From Eucommia ulmoides (Eukaryota; Streptophyta; Magnoliopsida; Garryales; Eucommiaceae): a DNA stretch of 64,000 nucleotides. A model generated the notes under the pieces. The model saw only the letters and a list, made by a program, of their open reading frames with translations, made no database searches and was not told where the DNA came from. This document shows, piece after piece, positions 29,831 to 42,560 of the stretch. Made by a program: the position numbers and the translations under genes. Within the stretch, counting starts at the first letter, position 1. Each line of letters starts with the position of its first letter. The stretch lies in NCBI GenBank assembly GCA_016647705.1, contig CM028330.1, forward strand, positions 36,469,534-36,533,533, in the 5' to 3' direction.

Positions 29831-31190
29831 GTCACAGTAGTCCAAATATTTTGATTTTATCTATGCAAAAAATCTAAATTCGTTTCCAAATAAATTGGTA
29901 CACTTTTTTTTTTTTTTTTATGACTAGATGAAACATAATTTTTTTAAATGTTCCCTTGTATAACCACTTCTTAATTATGCTTGGAATTTACAAGTTTGGT
30001 TCCTGGGGAGTTTGATACGTGGGGCGGACATGCAATTTTTTTTTTTTTTTTTGGCAAAAAGAAAACTTGGATCATTTTCTATTTTTTTTAAGAAAATGTA
30101 ATTCAATTTTTTTGGGACGGGGGAGGGGGCAGGGTGGGATAAAAAAAAAGTCTTTGATCTTGTTTTTTAGGAAAAATAAATCTTTGATTTTTTTTTTTGG
30201 GAAAAAGCTTTGATTTTTAGGAAAAGTAAAAACTTTGATCTTTTATTATTATTATTTTATATTTTTCAAAAAATTTACTTGGAAATATTTATTTCTAGAA
30301 TTAAAAAAAATGATTTATTTTTTTTTGAGAAGAATAAATCTTTTCTCTTTTCTCTTTTTTTTTTTGCTCGAGAAAACGGAAACTTCGATCTTTTTTTAAA
30401 AAAATTACTTAGGAAACATTTACTTTTGAATGAACAAAAAACAACAACAATAATAACTAAGCATTTGTCTCACTTATATGGGTCGTAAAAAAAAACGTGA
30501 TTTGATTTTTTCGGGAAAAAAATATTTGATCTTTACTTTTTTTTAGGGAAAAAAAAAAAAAACTTACTTTTTTTTTGTTTGGAATTTACTTGGAAATATT
30601 TACTTCTTGAATTAAAAAGTTTTTTGTTTGGAATTTACTTGGAAATATTTAGTTCTTGAATTAAAAAGACATGTTTTGATTTGCTTTTTTCAGAAAAAAA
30701 ATATTCAATCTTCTTCTTTCTTTTTCTTTTTTTAGGAAAAAGCAAATTTTGATTTGATTTGATTTTATTTTTATTTTGTTTTTTAAAGAAAAAAATTTAC
30801 TTGGGAACATTGCTTTTCGAATAGAACAAATCATTACATGATTTGTTGAATTGAGATTTTTTTTGGTTCTAACAATACATGATCATATAAAAAATCTCTT
30901 CTTGCAATTTCAATACATTTCAAATAAATGCGACGAAATTCAAATCAAAACTCAACTTGGTGGAAATGATGTATTAGGATGAATGTGAATATTTTTTTGG
31001 ACTTAAAATCTGACTTGGGGAAATATTTTCCTAATCAAGGTCCTTTTGTAAAGGTAATAAATCGAATTTCATCAGTTTTTCTTTTAGTTTTTCTTTCTTG
31101 GCATGGAAACAATAATATAACGATAAATATTGACGCGTCCAGATTTTTCAAAGAGGAAAAGAATATTAAATAATAATTAAGCTTAAGAAG
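29831..31190. repeat. T-rich low-complexity DNA
   Basis: Long poly(T)/poly(A) runs with repeated GAAAAA(T)CTTTGATTTTTT and TTTACTTGGAAATATTTA units (for example 30578-30600 and 30627-30650). Open frames here are compositional. No gene is seen. Confidence 0.6.
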
Positions 31191-31924
31191 AGGGGGTTTT
31201 GAAAGCGCTGATTTTCAAAAAATACTTAGGCCGTTTTTAAAAAAATAAGGAGTCATCACCTAACATTAGATTTAAATGGTGTGCTAGGTCACTGAATTTT
31301 TAGAAAACAATTTAAAAGACCTAAATAAAAATTGATTAAAAAAAAAACACGGTCAAATTAAAGATTCATTTAAAGGCTCAGGGGTCAATTACGCTCAAGG
31401 AATGTGTTAGGCACTCAAAGGCGCCCGTCCGAAAACGGTACCTTATGTCCAATTAAATCCAATTAGTTTAATTTGAGTGTTTTATTTTATTTTGAAATCA
31501 TTTCCTTCTTATAAATTCTTTTTGGTATTTTCACAAATAAGGTGAGACAAGTTTTTGGATTTTTTGGAATATTCCCCCGGTATAACCTCTTATCGAATAT
31601 TAAGAATTCGATAAGAATGGTCCCTGGGGGGTATTTATATATGTTTCCTAAAGACTTCTTTACTTTAAAGTGCAAACTCAAATAAGTGAATAAATACAAA
31701 AATATGAATGCAAAAACTAAGATTATATGAATTTTATTTTATATGCAAAAGTGACAAAAATAAAAATAAAAATAGAGGGTTTAATTTAAATACGTCAATG
31801 CAAACTTATATGAATACTACGTGAATTAACCTGATTATATGTGATAATGATTTAATTATAAAAAAACGTAAGTGGTGCACGTGTCATGGCTAGATATGAA
31901 AAAGTAACATGGACTTATGAAATT

Positions 31925-31937
<13 letters not shown>

Positions 31938-31998
<61 letters not shown>
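31938..31998. repeat. (TA)n microsatellite
   Basis: About 30 uninterrupted TA dinucleotides following a poly(A) run. Confidence 0.95.
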
Positions 31999-32001
<3 letters not shown>

Positions 32002-32968
32002 GAAAAAAGGTGTGAGTGGTGAAAATGTACTAAACATGCTGTTTAAATAATGCAATAAGCAAATATGCTAGATGGATGGAAAAATGTTTATTTTAAGTTT
32101 GTCCAATTAATTTAAAAAAGTCCCGATTTGAAATTCCTTCAAATTCTATGGATATGAGAATCGAGGGAAGTTCGCGGAAACAATTTAGTTGAAATTAATC
32201 TTTCTGAAACTTAAACGAAATCCGTTTAAAAATTTATCGCGGGAAGAAATTTCCTAAAACCATTCGTTTCTAAATTCCACTCGGGTCAGGAAATAGAAAC
32301 GAGGCCACGGAGAACTCTACCACGATTTATCAAATTGTCAAATTCAACTTAAGGTTTGTAAGGATTAATTTCTACCAATAAAAGATTTTATTATTTTTTG
32401 AATTTTTATTTTCTTTATTTTTTAGGGTTTTGATAAGAAGAATAAAGTAAAATAAAATATAAAAAAAATGCAAAAAAAATACAAAAATAAAAAATGCAAC
32501 AAAATAAATAATAAAACACCATTCACCTAACACTCGGGGTTAGGTTTAAGCACGAGAAATTCACCCCGGCGTTTTCATCGGATCATCGAACGACTTACCT
32601 TTTTTAGTTTTTCCTCTTTATTATTATAAAATAAAAAATTGCAGGAAAAAAAAAACAGCGAGATACGGGTGTCCTCATCTAAACGCTCAAAGATTCAGTT
32701 TGAGAATGGGGAAACTTATTCTAACATTTTTCATCGAGTCATCGGATAATTAAAAAAAAAAAACTTGTAGGAATCTAAATTACGAAGAGAATAAAATAAA
32801 CTAAAAAAAAATTAAAAATCAGAAAACATACCTGTTTTAGGCCAAGATTCCCGATGCTCGGGCTTTTCTCTCGCGTAGACAGCTTCCCGAAAGGTTTTAC
32901 GATAAGAATCACTCTCTAAGGATTTTTCTCTCAATTTCTGAATAAATAAAGTGGGAGGAGTAGAGTCC

Positions 32969-32977
32969 TATTTATAT
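32969..32977 (-). promoter_or_regulatory. TATA box of the gypsy LTR (minus)
   Basis: The minus strand reads CATATAAATAGGACTC, in the middle of the LTR starting at 33618. Confidence 0.5.
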
Positions 32978-33239
32978 GAAAAGATTGGGCATGAAAAACA
33001 CTTAGGGAGCCCCAAAAATTAGGTTTGGCCGCCAAAGTCAGTCCAAATTAGACTGAGAAAGGGTAAAATTGTAAAAGTAGAGAAAATGGAAGATTCTGGA
33101 CGCGTGTAAAACACGCGCCCCATCAACGCCTCAACCAGGCTGCAACACGTGGCAGCGAGCCATTGGCCCCTTCTCCTCTCTCTCACGTGCACACACATAC
33201 ACATTGGCCAAGGGGGACCTGCCTCTCTCTCATTTTCTT

Positions 33240-33356
33240 TCGCTCTCTCTCTCTCTCTCCTCCCTCTCTCTTGGTTTCTCATGGTACACACACACACACA
33301 TGGACAAAAAGAGGGGCCTACTCTCTCTCTCTCTCTCTCTCCTCTCTTTCTCCCTT

Positions 33357-33396
<40 letters not shown>
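33240..33396. repeat. Compound (CT)n microsatellite with (CA)n
   Basis: CT runs at about 33244-33260, 33321-33341 and 33361-33394, and a CA run at 33288-33299. The Ser/Leu-only open frames across it are not genes. Confidence 0.95.
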
Positions 33397-33400
<4 letters not shown>

Positions 33401-33719
33401 GACAAAGAAATAAGAAGGGGCCTATTTTCTTTTCTCCCCTTTTCATTTTACTCCCCTTATTTTCCATTCTTTCAATTTCAAACCCCATTTTTTTCTTCTT
33501 TCAATTTCAATACCCTTTTCTTTATTTCATTTTTCTTTAACTATTTTTGTATTTTTTTGGAATAAAACATAATTAATTTTTTTTTTTTTTGCGGAATAGT
33601 CAAAATGTCATGTCTACAAATATGATAAGTACGAAACAATAACTTGGTCCTATATATATATATATATATTCTTTTAAACTGTATTTCATTCTTTTAAATC
33701 GTATTTCATCAAATCAACA

Positions 33720-33965
33720 ATTGGATTTCGACTACACAAGTATTGTATCTCCTTACAATGTTTCATGGGATCTGCAAATGGATTCTGATTACACAAGTAT
33801 CGCAAGAATACTTTTATTTTTCATTTTTAGGGGTTATTTCATTGGGCCAACGAATGGATTCCAACAACACAAGTACCGTATCCCCTTACAATATTTTACT
33901 GGATCTGCAAATGGATTCTAATTACACAAGTATCGCAAGAATATTTTTATTTTTCATTTTATACT
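33720..33965. repeat. 133-bp tandem duplication with an internal half-repeat
   Basis: GGATCTGCAAATGGATTCT occurs at 33768 and 33901, and CCTTACAAT at 33751 and 33884. Within each unit, TGGATTC..A.TACACAAGTAT recurs about 60 bases apart. Confidence 0.9.
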
Positions 33966-35921
33966 AAACAATATAATTAAACATTATTATTTGAGTGTTT
34001 TCATTTTTATAAAATGTAAAGAAAGAACATACAATCGAAAAAATGAAAGTTCTAGTTAAGAGACTTACCTTGGGTAAGGGGATGAAGATTTAATCTTTGA
34101 ATGTCCATCTTTTTCGTTTTTCTTCTTCTCCTTTTTATTTTTGATATTTATAGTGGAGGATAGGATATGTTGAAGGTGAGAGGGGATAGGTTTTTAACGC
34201 TACGTTTGGTACGCTGGAATGGAATGAAAAAGAATGGAATAACAATAGGATTGGAATTAATATGGTAATGGAATGAAATAACTATTGTCATTCCCATGTT
34301 TGGTGACGAAAGGGATTACATGTGGTATTGGAATAACAACAAAGGGTAAAATAGTAATTTAATTGAATTTTCAAATAATATAATAGTTAATTTAATTAAA
34401 TTTCATTCGAATTAAAATATTTGTTTTGTATTTGGTCTCATTTTTTGGCCAATTATTGATTAAAACTTAATCTCATATAATTGGGATTAACCAATACCAA
34501 GTTAAACTTGGTATTGGTTAATCCCATATTTTGTGGGATTAGAGATTCCTTGGTAATAGAAATGGGATTAAATCCCATGTACCAAACATAGGAATGGAAT
34601 GACCATTCCAATGGTCATTCCAATCTCATCTTGAATCCCGTGTACCAAACGCCACCTAAGAGTTTTAGATGGAGAAATATGGAAGAATTTTTTAAAAAAA
34701 GAGAGAGAATAGCTCGAAAAGTGTCCAAAGTGTCAATAATGGGATAAAAGGGGCCTACCTTATATAGGCAATCCTCCTTGTGCATCCATAGATGTGCCAG
34801 GCTTCCATGAAACCAACCAAGTTATCCCCTTGCTGATTAAAGACTAAACCTTATGCTCAACCGCACATTAACCTATATTTTAGGCCCTAAATGATGAATC
34901 TAGACCATACCCTTCGGGAATATGCCTTGCACACCTCCAAAGTTTCTAATGATCCTCCCAAATAATTTTCACTGTTTGCCCTCTTCTAGTCTTGGTGGGA
35001 ACGGAGTCAAAATACTACTAAATGCATTCTTAAAGCTTTCAATTGAATTAAAAAAAAAAAAAAAAGACTTGGATTTACTTGCCGATTTCACGATTTTTTT
35101 GAAAATAACTTAAAACTTGGGGTGAAAATTGAATTTTTATGAAACTTTGATTTCAATTAATTTTCTCAAAATTTAATTTCTAAAAATTAAATTTGATCAA
35201 TTGTACTGTTTTGATTGATTTAGCCCAAAAACCAACTTTTACATAGTTTTTATTTTGACCCCACCCCATAGTTTTTCTTTAACTTTCCAAAATTTAATTG
35301 GCGATCTGATTCGATTCTTTACAAAATTAAATTTATTTCAAACAACTTAAGTTTTAAAAGTTGAACACTAAATTTGTCATTTTGAATGTTGATTGAAGCT
35401 GATCAAAATTCTAATCACACCCACTTTTAATTTGAAGAATTGTTTCGACTAGAGAATTGTTTCAACTAGCTAGTCGGGGGTGAAATGTGGATTTTATAAA
35501 TTCCATTGACCTTGTATAAGACTTAATTGAACATTACAAAGGTCAATTTTTAACCTTGGGGCTCAAAACTAATATTTTGAACTTTTATCATGGTTCCAAT
35601 TGTTCTTGAGTTGAAAAGCATTTTCCGATCGACTTTCAATCATTCAATTATGAATTGAAATCTTTTATTGGATACTAATGAATTAATTTAACTTTTTAAA
35701 CACTAATTTAGAACGTTGAATTTCAATGTATTCTTTCGAAATTCTAATTTAATCCTTAAAGTTTTTAATTACAATTTCTAAGCTTAAATGACTTCTTGAA
35801 ACCTTTGAATTGGGACCTCCCATTTTAATTTAGACATTTTTGAAATTCATAAAAATTCAAATTGTATTTTATTATTTTTTTCAAAATGCCACTTGTCGAC
35901 GGGACAAATATTGTGTCTACA
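33966..35921 (-). mobile_element. Second Ogre/Tat-like gypsy LTR, with a MITE inserted
   Basis: The minus strand starts TGTAGACACAATATTTGTC at 35921, right after a CAAAGAAGG purine tract. TATA-like sequences lie at about 34759-34767 and 34146-34153 (minus), one on each side of the MITE at 34198-34656. The left limit is uncertain; the 133-bp repeats may be part of it. Confidence 0.5.
34198..34656. mobile_element. Complete PIF/Harbinger-type MITE
   Basis: TAA duplications at 34195-34197 and 34657-34659 flank 459 bp. Termini are CGCTACGTTTGGTACGC.GG and, reversed, GGTGGCGTTTGGTACACGGG. Inner repeats include GGAATGACCATTCC and CCAATACCAAG/CTTGGTATTGG. The fragment at 3940-4246 is the same family. 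Confidence 0.85.
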
Positions 35922-36600
35922 ATTGCCTTCTTTGTGATGCGAATTTACTCATGCTGACAAAGAAAAGATAGGAGACATTCAATTTTATTTATCCTCAAGG
36001 ATAAGGGGTGAATAAATGTAGGAGGGTAGCCAAACCTAAGGCGGGATGCTTACGAATCTTAGAGTTGCCAAGAATTAGGTCAGAATGTAGTTCGTCGTGC
36101 ATTTATATATGATACGTGGGATGTGTCTAACCATGTGAGATCAGGATGATGTTTGTGTCCTGACTTATAACCAAATCAGGATGAAATGTGCCACAGCCTA
36201 AGGTTAGGATACAATGCTCCATTGTGGATAATGTGCATTTGCTTAAAGCTAAAGAAGGAACGTGATACAATTCATTTTTTTAAGAATCACATAAGGATTT
36301 ATAATGTGCCATAGTAAAAGGTTGGGTATGACAAACCAATTAGGACAAATTACTATCCTCCATGGGGATTGATAGTGTGATTAATTTGGGATGAACGTTG
36401 AAAGATACCCCAGCTTATGGTTGGGTTAATGAATTTGTGAAATGCTTTATGTCGAGAAACCGAACCTCATGGGGTTGCCTACATACCTTGGCAACAATCT
36501 CCGTTCTAAAACTCCATTGCCACCTCTCCCGAGTGTAAGACGAGGGATATAACGCAACTTTGTGTCAACGAAGAAGTCTCCCTCAATGTCTTAACAACTC
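35922..36600 (-). mobile_element. 3' untranslated internal region of a minus-strand gypsy element
   Basis: Minus-strand landmarks before the LTR are GAACTACATTCTGACC and TTGGCAAC (36090-36065), GTAAATTCGCATCACAAAG and AAGG, mirroring 12800-13899 on the plus strand. A second block with CAAGGTATGTAGGCAACC lies at 36474-36493. Confidence 0.55.
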
Positions 36601-37127
36601 TAGGTCGCATGAGTCTTGCCCCCAACGTCATTAATTGTCCACGATTCAAACCCCGACTGGGTTATAGAATCGTGGCGTTTGTTTACCCTAATCCGAATCC
36701 AGAGTTTGTCAAAACCTTGTATTCTCCATTTATCATTCTAAGTATAATAAACAAACAATACGATAAACACAATCAAACTACAAAGAACAAACATAAACGT
36801 AACACCGAAATCATCCAAACAAACATATTTATAAATATACCGTTAATCCCTACTGTAATCCATATTTAACTCGTGGCCATAGCCGCATAAACATATAAAT
36901 TGAGCTAAACATGCTCACATGATCCTAAGATAAAAAAAAAAAAGGAAAAACAATCGAAGAACTTAGTCTCGTTCGAAGATAAACCACTAAGAACGCTCAA
37001 CGATCGATTCGCCGTCTTCTCCATTTCGAGATGTGAGCTCTATCTTTAAATCTCCTAAACCTAGGCTTAAATATAGCCTAAGGTGCTAAAAAAACCAAGA
37101 GATGCCGGAGAAGGGGGAGGAGAGGGG

Positions 37128-37135
37128 TATTTATA
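37128..37135 (-). promoter_or_regulatory. TATA box, minus strand
   Basis: The minus strand reads TGCCTATAAATACCCCTC. Downstream is a 5'-UTR-like stretch. No coding region follows, so it probably belongs to an LTR-like repeat. Confidence 0.4.
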
Positions 37136-37186
37136 GGCAAAAGATCTCAAAATATCTAATAAATATCAAAGCTGTGCTGCCGGATT

Positions 37187-37453
37187 TTCGCCTAGGCGAA
37201 GTTAGGTCGGTTAACTTTCTGCCGGAACTTCGCCTCGGCGAAGTTACTGCAGGTTTGTAATTTTATTTTGACTGTAACTTATTCATACGAATTCTGATTG
37301 AGGTGATTCAAAAACCTATGGAAATCTAAGAAAAATATATACAACTTCCATGTTTTGAGTGTTTTCAAAATCGGATTGAATCATAGTCCAAAATAGCCTT
37401 AAAGTTACAGCACCTGTATCGACTTTGCAGGTTTGGTGACCGCCTAGGCGAAG
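37187..37453. repeat. Repeated TTCGCCTAGGCGAA palindromes
   Basis: Perfect 14-bp palindrome at 37187-37200; AACTTCGCC-TC-GGCGAAGTT at 37226-37245; CGCCTAGGCGAAG at 37441-37453. Confidence 0.85.
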
Positions 37454-37479
37454 AAGTAGACGGTGGCCTTGGAAATGTT

Positions 37480-38330
37480 TTTATTGGAGTTTTACCCTTT
37501 TGGGTTGAAAGGCTTTAAAATTTTGTCCCTTGGGATCGATAGAATTTGAATTTTTTAACTTTTATACCCATTTAGGCTAAAATATTTTGAAAATTATCCA
37601 CTTAGGGTAAAAGAATTTGAAATTATAATTTTTTACTCACATGGTTTGAAAGAATTTGTAGTTCATCATTTGGGGCTTAAAGGATTTGAAATTTTATTTT
37701 TCAAACATACGGTTCGATACATTTCAAAATTTACTTGGAAAAAAATGAAAATTAGAACTTTTACGAGTTCTAAGTGGTTTTGTGTTTGAAAACTTACACA
37801 CTTGGGGGGTAAAACAATTTTAAAATTTCAATTTTACCCATTTGGGTTGAAAGAACTTGAAATTTTACCCAATTGGGGCGAAGGAATTTGAATTTTTGAA
37901 TTTTACTCACAAGGGTATAGATCATTTGAGTTTTGGTTTTTATTTTTTGGGGGTGGGGGTGAGGGTGTAAAAGATTTTGATTTATTTTTTAATTTTTACC
38001 TTTTTGGATTGAAGAGACAATTTTGAATTTTGAAATTTTCCATGATACTTTAAAAGAATTTTGAGATTTTTACCAGCTGGGGAGAAAATTTTTGAAATTT
38101 TGTCCAATAGGACTAAGAGTTTTTTGAAATTTTTACCATTTTGAACTAAAAACAATTTGACACTTTCAACTTTTGAAACTTACCCACTTGGGAAATAAAA
38201 CAATTTGAATTTTGAATTTTACATAATTGCTTTTAAAGAATTTTAAAATTGACCCAGCTCGAAATAATTGAGATTTTTGAACATTTTACCCATCTGGGTT
38301 TAAAGAACATGAAATTTTAAACACTTGATT
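37480..38330. repeat. Degenerate minisatellite TTTTACCCAYTTGGGTTRAAAGAATTTGAAA
   Basis: The phrase TTTTACCCATTTGGG...AAAGAATTTGAAATTTT recurs about every 30-60 bases, more than a dozen times with many changes. It is non-coding. Confidence 0.75.
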
Positions 38331-39219
38331 AGACTTTGTTGCTGAAAGTTTATCTATATTTTTTGTCCTTTTTTGTTTTGTTTTTTTTCTTCTTGTTTTT
38401 GGTGAAAACTTGCTCCACTTGAATCTTACTCGTGTCCTTTGGTGGTGAGGGTAACAATGCCTTCAGCATAGAAATATGGTTGATACTTCTAGAAGTATAA
38501 CGCTTTTGAGGTCCCTACAATCTTGGTGTCCCCTTGGAATATTTAGAGTACTTTAGGCGAAGAACTTCCTTCTTCTTGTAATTTTTCTTGACATAAAAAA
38601 TCACATGCTTCAATTCTCGGAATCGAGGATCTTGGATGGTAAATTTGGGATGTATCCCTCTTTGTGACAATATAAGATTGAGTATACTCATTTTCCTCTT
38701 TCAGATTCCAGACTAAGTTTGAATGATTGAGGTGTTGTACCCCTTTATGCTACGTGTTTTTTTATCAATTCCCTACAAAATTGTTTTTACTCGAATACAT
38801 TCAAACAAATGAATTTAAAATGGTGAAATATCTTTTTCTTGGAAAAAAATCTTTATATTTGAGCGATACGTGTTGTGATAATATGATTTTAAATGTATTC
38901 TAGTTTATTTTTTCTAGTTCTTATCCATAGATTTGATTCTTTCACACACATCAAGTCATGATATATGATCCTATCTATGATCTTTGTTGGGGTGCCTAGT
39001 CCCTGTATGTTTGGGGGGACTCCTAGAGTAAGCACTCTTCATTTGCTTCTTACTTTTATTTCAATGCACTATCTTCTAACACTACTCAATATGGATCTTT
39101 AAAATATTACCCGCTAGTATAGCTAATTGAATCTGAACAAGAATTGTGAATACTCAATGCTAGGTACATTGAGACAGGTTCTCTATAATCCCCTTGTTAA
39201 CCTTAAAGGATTCAAGTTC
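38331..39219. other. No recognised gene
   Basis: A+T-rich sequence between the minisatellite and LTR copy 5. No convincing frame or repeat boundary was seen. Confidence 0.4.
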
Positions 39220-40826
39220 TGTTTTGATGATATTGATGGGCCAATTAATTTGAATGTTTGTAAGGACTAATATCATGCTTGAGATGTGATGATAAAATAA
39301 AAATGATATTAGCGAGTTTTACGATGAATCAAGAAGATGATATGACAAATTTGAGCATCGAAAGAGAAATTAATGATCGAGATGATGCAAGACAAATGGC
39401 ATGACGAAGAATCTTTTCAAGACAATTTTTTTTGGTATTCTTAAGGTAAATAACACTTATACTGGTTAAATTCATATCAACCCAATTAGGATCACACACT
39501 ACACTTCAATATATGTTCATTGTGTAATTTATGTGTGATTAAGTGATTAAATGCTTCCCCAATTGATTAAATAAGTTTATATAACTTCCTTGCATGAGTT
39601 AGGGTTATAAAAGTCCAAATCTGTCAACTCATTCACCAATTCAGTCAACTGGTCTTAACAAAATCTTGAATTTTTAAGAATTAGGTTCAATGAGTTAGCT
39701 GAAAAAGTGATTTTATTGACTTGTTGATGTAAGAACTAGAAGAATTTAAAAGGGGATCAAAACATTTGATTGATCTGGTAATCCAATTGATTGGTTGAAA
39801 TAGGTTCCCGAATTTCAATAAAGAAAGATGAATAATTTGAATGATCTGCTAAAGTAATCGACCGATGGAATCAGTTTCCCATAGTTTTTGAAAAAGTAGT
39901 TGATTACGTCGGACAAAGATCGATGATGTTGGTTCCCATTTAGAGACCGTCCTGTGCCAAAGTCACTGAATGGATTCTGTTATCAGGCCACCAACTTCTT
40001 TGACCATTCTCCTTAGTCGATTGCTCACTATCAAACACAACATCATTCTTAGACATCTTCCATAATCGTTTACGGGATGGAAGGATGTCTATGATTGTTC
40101 TTTAAATTTTATGTTTTCTTTGTGAATTATTTGTTGATCTGTTCTTTGCAATACTTGGAAATATTTTGTAATTAGATATTGTCATAATAAAATTTAAATT
40201 TGATTCTGAAAATCATTTTTTGATAACTCATAGATATTTATCTTGAAAATTATTTTTACAATGAGCTAAACGACTTGATTTATCTAGGCAATTTGATTAT
40301 GTGCTACATGGTATTAAATCGAGATATACATAACATGATGGTTAAATTGATTATCATGTAATCGTGTGCACTTCTATCACAATTAGATCGGGTTGAACTA
40401 TGAATTTAATATTTTTAAGTGTTAGTAGAGTCTCTATGAGAAAAACAAGATTTTTTATTTTTTTTTATTTTGTGAGGTTGTAGCTCAAATTAAACGTACC
40501 TAGCCTACGTGAGAGAGTGTTTGAGTATAAATAGAATTTACTAAAACGAGATTGTAAAAGTTGGATTCTTAATTGGGAAGATCAGAATTAGTGGAGTAAT
40601 TCCTTGTAGAACTCAGGGGAGTAGACGTAGGCAAGGGTAAGTTGCTGAACTACTATAAAATCTTGGTGTCAAATTTCTTTATCCCTTATCTATTTGTGTG
40701 TGCCTACTTAAAACGCTTCCAGACAAACGTTAAACCAGATAAAATTTAAATAGGTAATAATAAATCTGATTAAATTTTTTAAAACCACCAAATTTACCCC
40801 CTCTTGGGTAGACCTTTGGGCTAACA
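39220..40826 (+). mobile_element. Long LTR (family L), copy 5, diverged
   Basis: The right end CTCTTGGGTAGACCTTTGGG then CTAACA matches the family. CCCAATTAGGATCACACAC matches copy 2 near 15485-15505; TTGACT cores lie at 39620-39900. The start is approximate. The stem-loop array seen in the other four copies is mostly absent. Confidence 0.6.
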
Positions 40827-41689
40827 CCCTTTTTTTTGTGTGGTTAAACACTGTGCCAAGTCTCTCTCTAACTCTCATTTTTTGTTTTTTCTTCATTTTA
40901 ATTCTTTTATTTGCTTTCCTTATTTTGTTTACATACTCAAGTGATTAGCATCATGTAGCATGCTTTGGACAATAATCTTGGTGCAATCAGCCCAAGTCAT
41001 CAAACATTGAGACACCCCTACAACTTAATACTCGAATTACTTAAATCCCCAATCCAATAATCCCCCATTTGTGCTTTTTCTCATTTTTTTTTTTAATTCT
41101 TTTCATATCTTTTGATTCTTTTTTTATTTTCTCCATAAAAAAATATACATCAATACAATAAAAGTTTATATACAAATAGGCCCATCTCGAGGTATTTGTT
41201 AAAAAATTGCCCCATCTTGGATGGTGCCTTTTTGGGCAAGTTCGAGATTTTGATGGTTCGCATCTTGAGTTGGTGTATTGTTTATGGATGATTTTTCTTT
41301 GGATTAGTTAAAGTTTTGCAACTGTTCTCACTTTTGGATTTCCTAGAGTCCTCTAGTTTGAACATGTGTAATGATTCCACATCAGGGCTTGTCCCCTCTA
41401 ATTTTCTTAGACATTTTAATATCTCACCATCGTTTGAATGAGATGTGTCATTTCTATTTCTGTCCCTTGGTATTATTTTCTATCTTAGTACTAAAATCAA
41501 ATTATCACAACTTATATCATTCATAATTCATTAGATCATGAACAAGCAATTTGATTACCTGATAATTTGGAAAATGGATGTTTAAAAATATTGGGACAAA
41601 AACAACATGCATTTTATTGAAAGTTTTAAGCCATTACAAAGCAAATCTACTTTGACTCAAAAGAATAACTAAGTGAAGTGGTAGGCACA

Positions 41690-42560
41690 AGAGGCCCCAA
41701 TTTAACTAGAGTAGTCTGAAATCCAAGAAGAGGTCAAGAACCAAATGATGACTATCGACGAATGCCTGGAATTCCTCTGTTTCATGATTTGAGAATCTTA
41801 GGTCACTTGCCTAAATGAGGTCCTCTATGTGGTTCTTGAGATGATAGCAGTGGTCAGTATGGTGACCGGTCGCTAGAGAGTGACATAGGAAAAAAAACGT
41901 TATGGTTGAATTTTTTGGCTTCCAAGTTGACTCGGTGAGGTAGTATTGGTCCCAAAATCTGTATCTTTTGGAATTCTTGGAATATGAGAGTGGGAGAGAA
42001 AGTTAGGGGGCATGAATTTTCTTGTTTCACGTGGAGTTTTAGTGCAATAAGTGCTGGTAAGTATGGTTGGATAGAGGTCTTGCGAGTAAGAGAATCGAGG
42101 TCCATGAGACTGAGGCAAATTGGGAGTGTACATCGACTCTAAAGGGGATATGGCAGAGAGCGTTGAGGCAAGGTATCCAATTTTTGAGAAATTTTAGGCA
42201 CAATCATGAGGACAAGACTTGAAGGTGGTCATCCAATGTTGAGTTGGAATTTTGCCGAGTTGAATGTGTTGATGAATTTGAATTGTTATTGTTCAGGGCC
42301 AATTAAGGACCATAACTTGAGAGGAAAGGATTTGGTATGATGATGGGCTTGGCAACTCTAAACTCGAAACTGGCGCAATGGATCTCGTTAGCCCGGCTTC
42401 ATTAAGAATTCCACGATGTGCTCAATGGGTTCCTTTAACAATACAACCTCTTTTCTTTGCTTTGAGACTTCAGTCGCTTCTAATGTAATGTCAACGATGG
42501 CAACATATTGTTGGGTATGATCATGAGTACGCTTCATGAAATTGAGAACAAGGATCCTCC
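41690..42560 (-). pseudogene. Ogre/Tat-like gypsy gag remnant
   Basis: On the minus strand, frames around 42120-41800 read SPTLIFQEFQKIQILGPILP, then a gag-end zinc-binding-like stretch CHSLATGHHTDHCYHLKNHI-EDLI. This fits the C-x-x-H...GH.T..C..LK..I.DLI pattern of Ogre/Tat gag proteins. A stop and frame change sit in the middle. It is consistent with the minus-strand LTR and 3' region at 33966-36600, with pol missing or moved. Confidence 0.6.

Larger units (their letters stand above)
31190..33618 (-). mobile_element. Ogre/Tat-like gypsy LTR
   Basis: The minus strand starts TGTAGACATGACATTTTGAC at 33618. Inside are a (CT)n-rich zone (33240-33396), a TATA box (32969-32977) and, near the left end, AAGGAGTCATCACC and GTGTTAGGCACTCAAAGGCG, blocks common near plant Ogre/Tat LTR ends. 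A (TA)n tract lies at 31938-31998. The left boundary is approximate. Confidence 0.5.

Noticed and set aside
33149-33565. 138-residue Ser/Leu/Phe-rich open frame and overlapping frames
   Set aside because: Translation of (CT)n and (T)n tracts inside an LTR.
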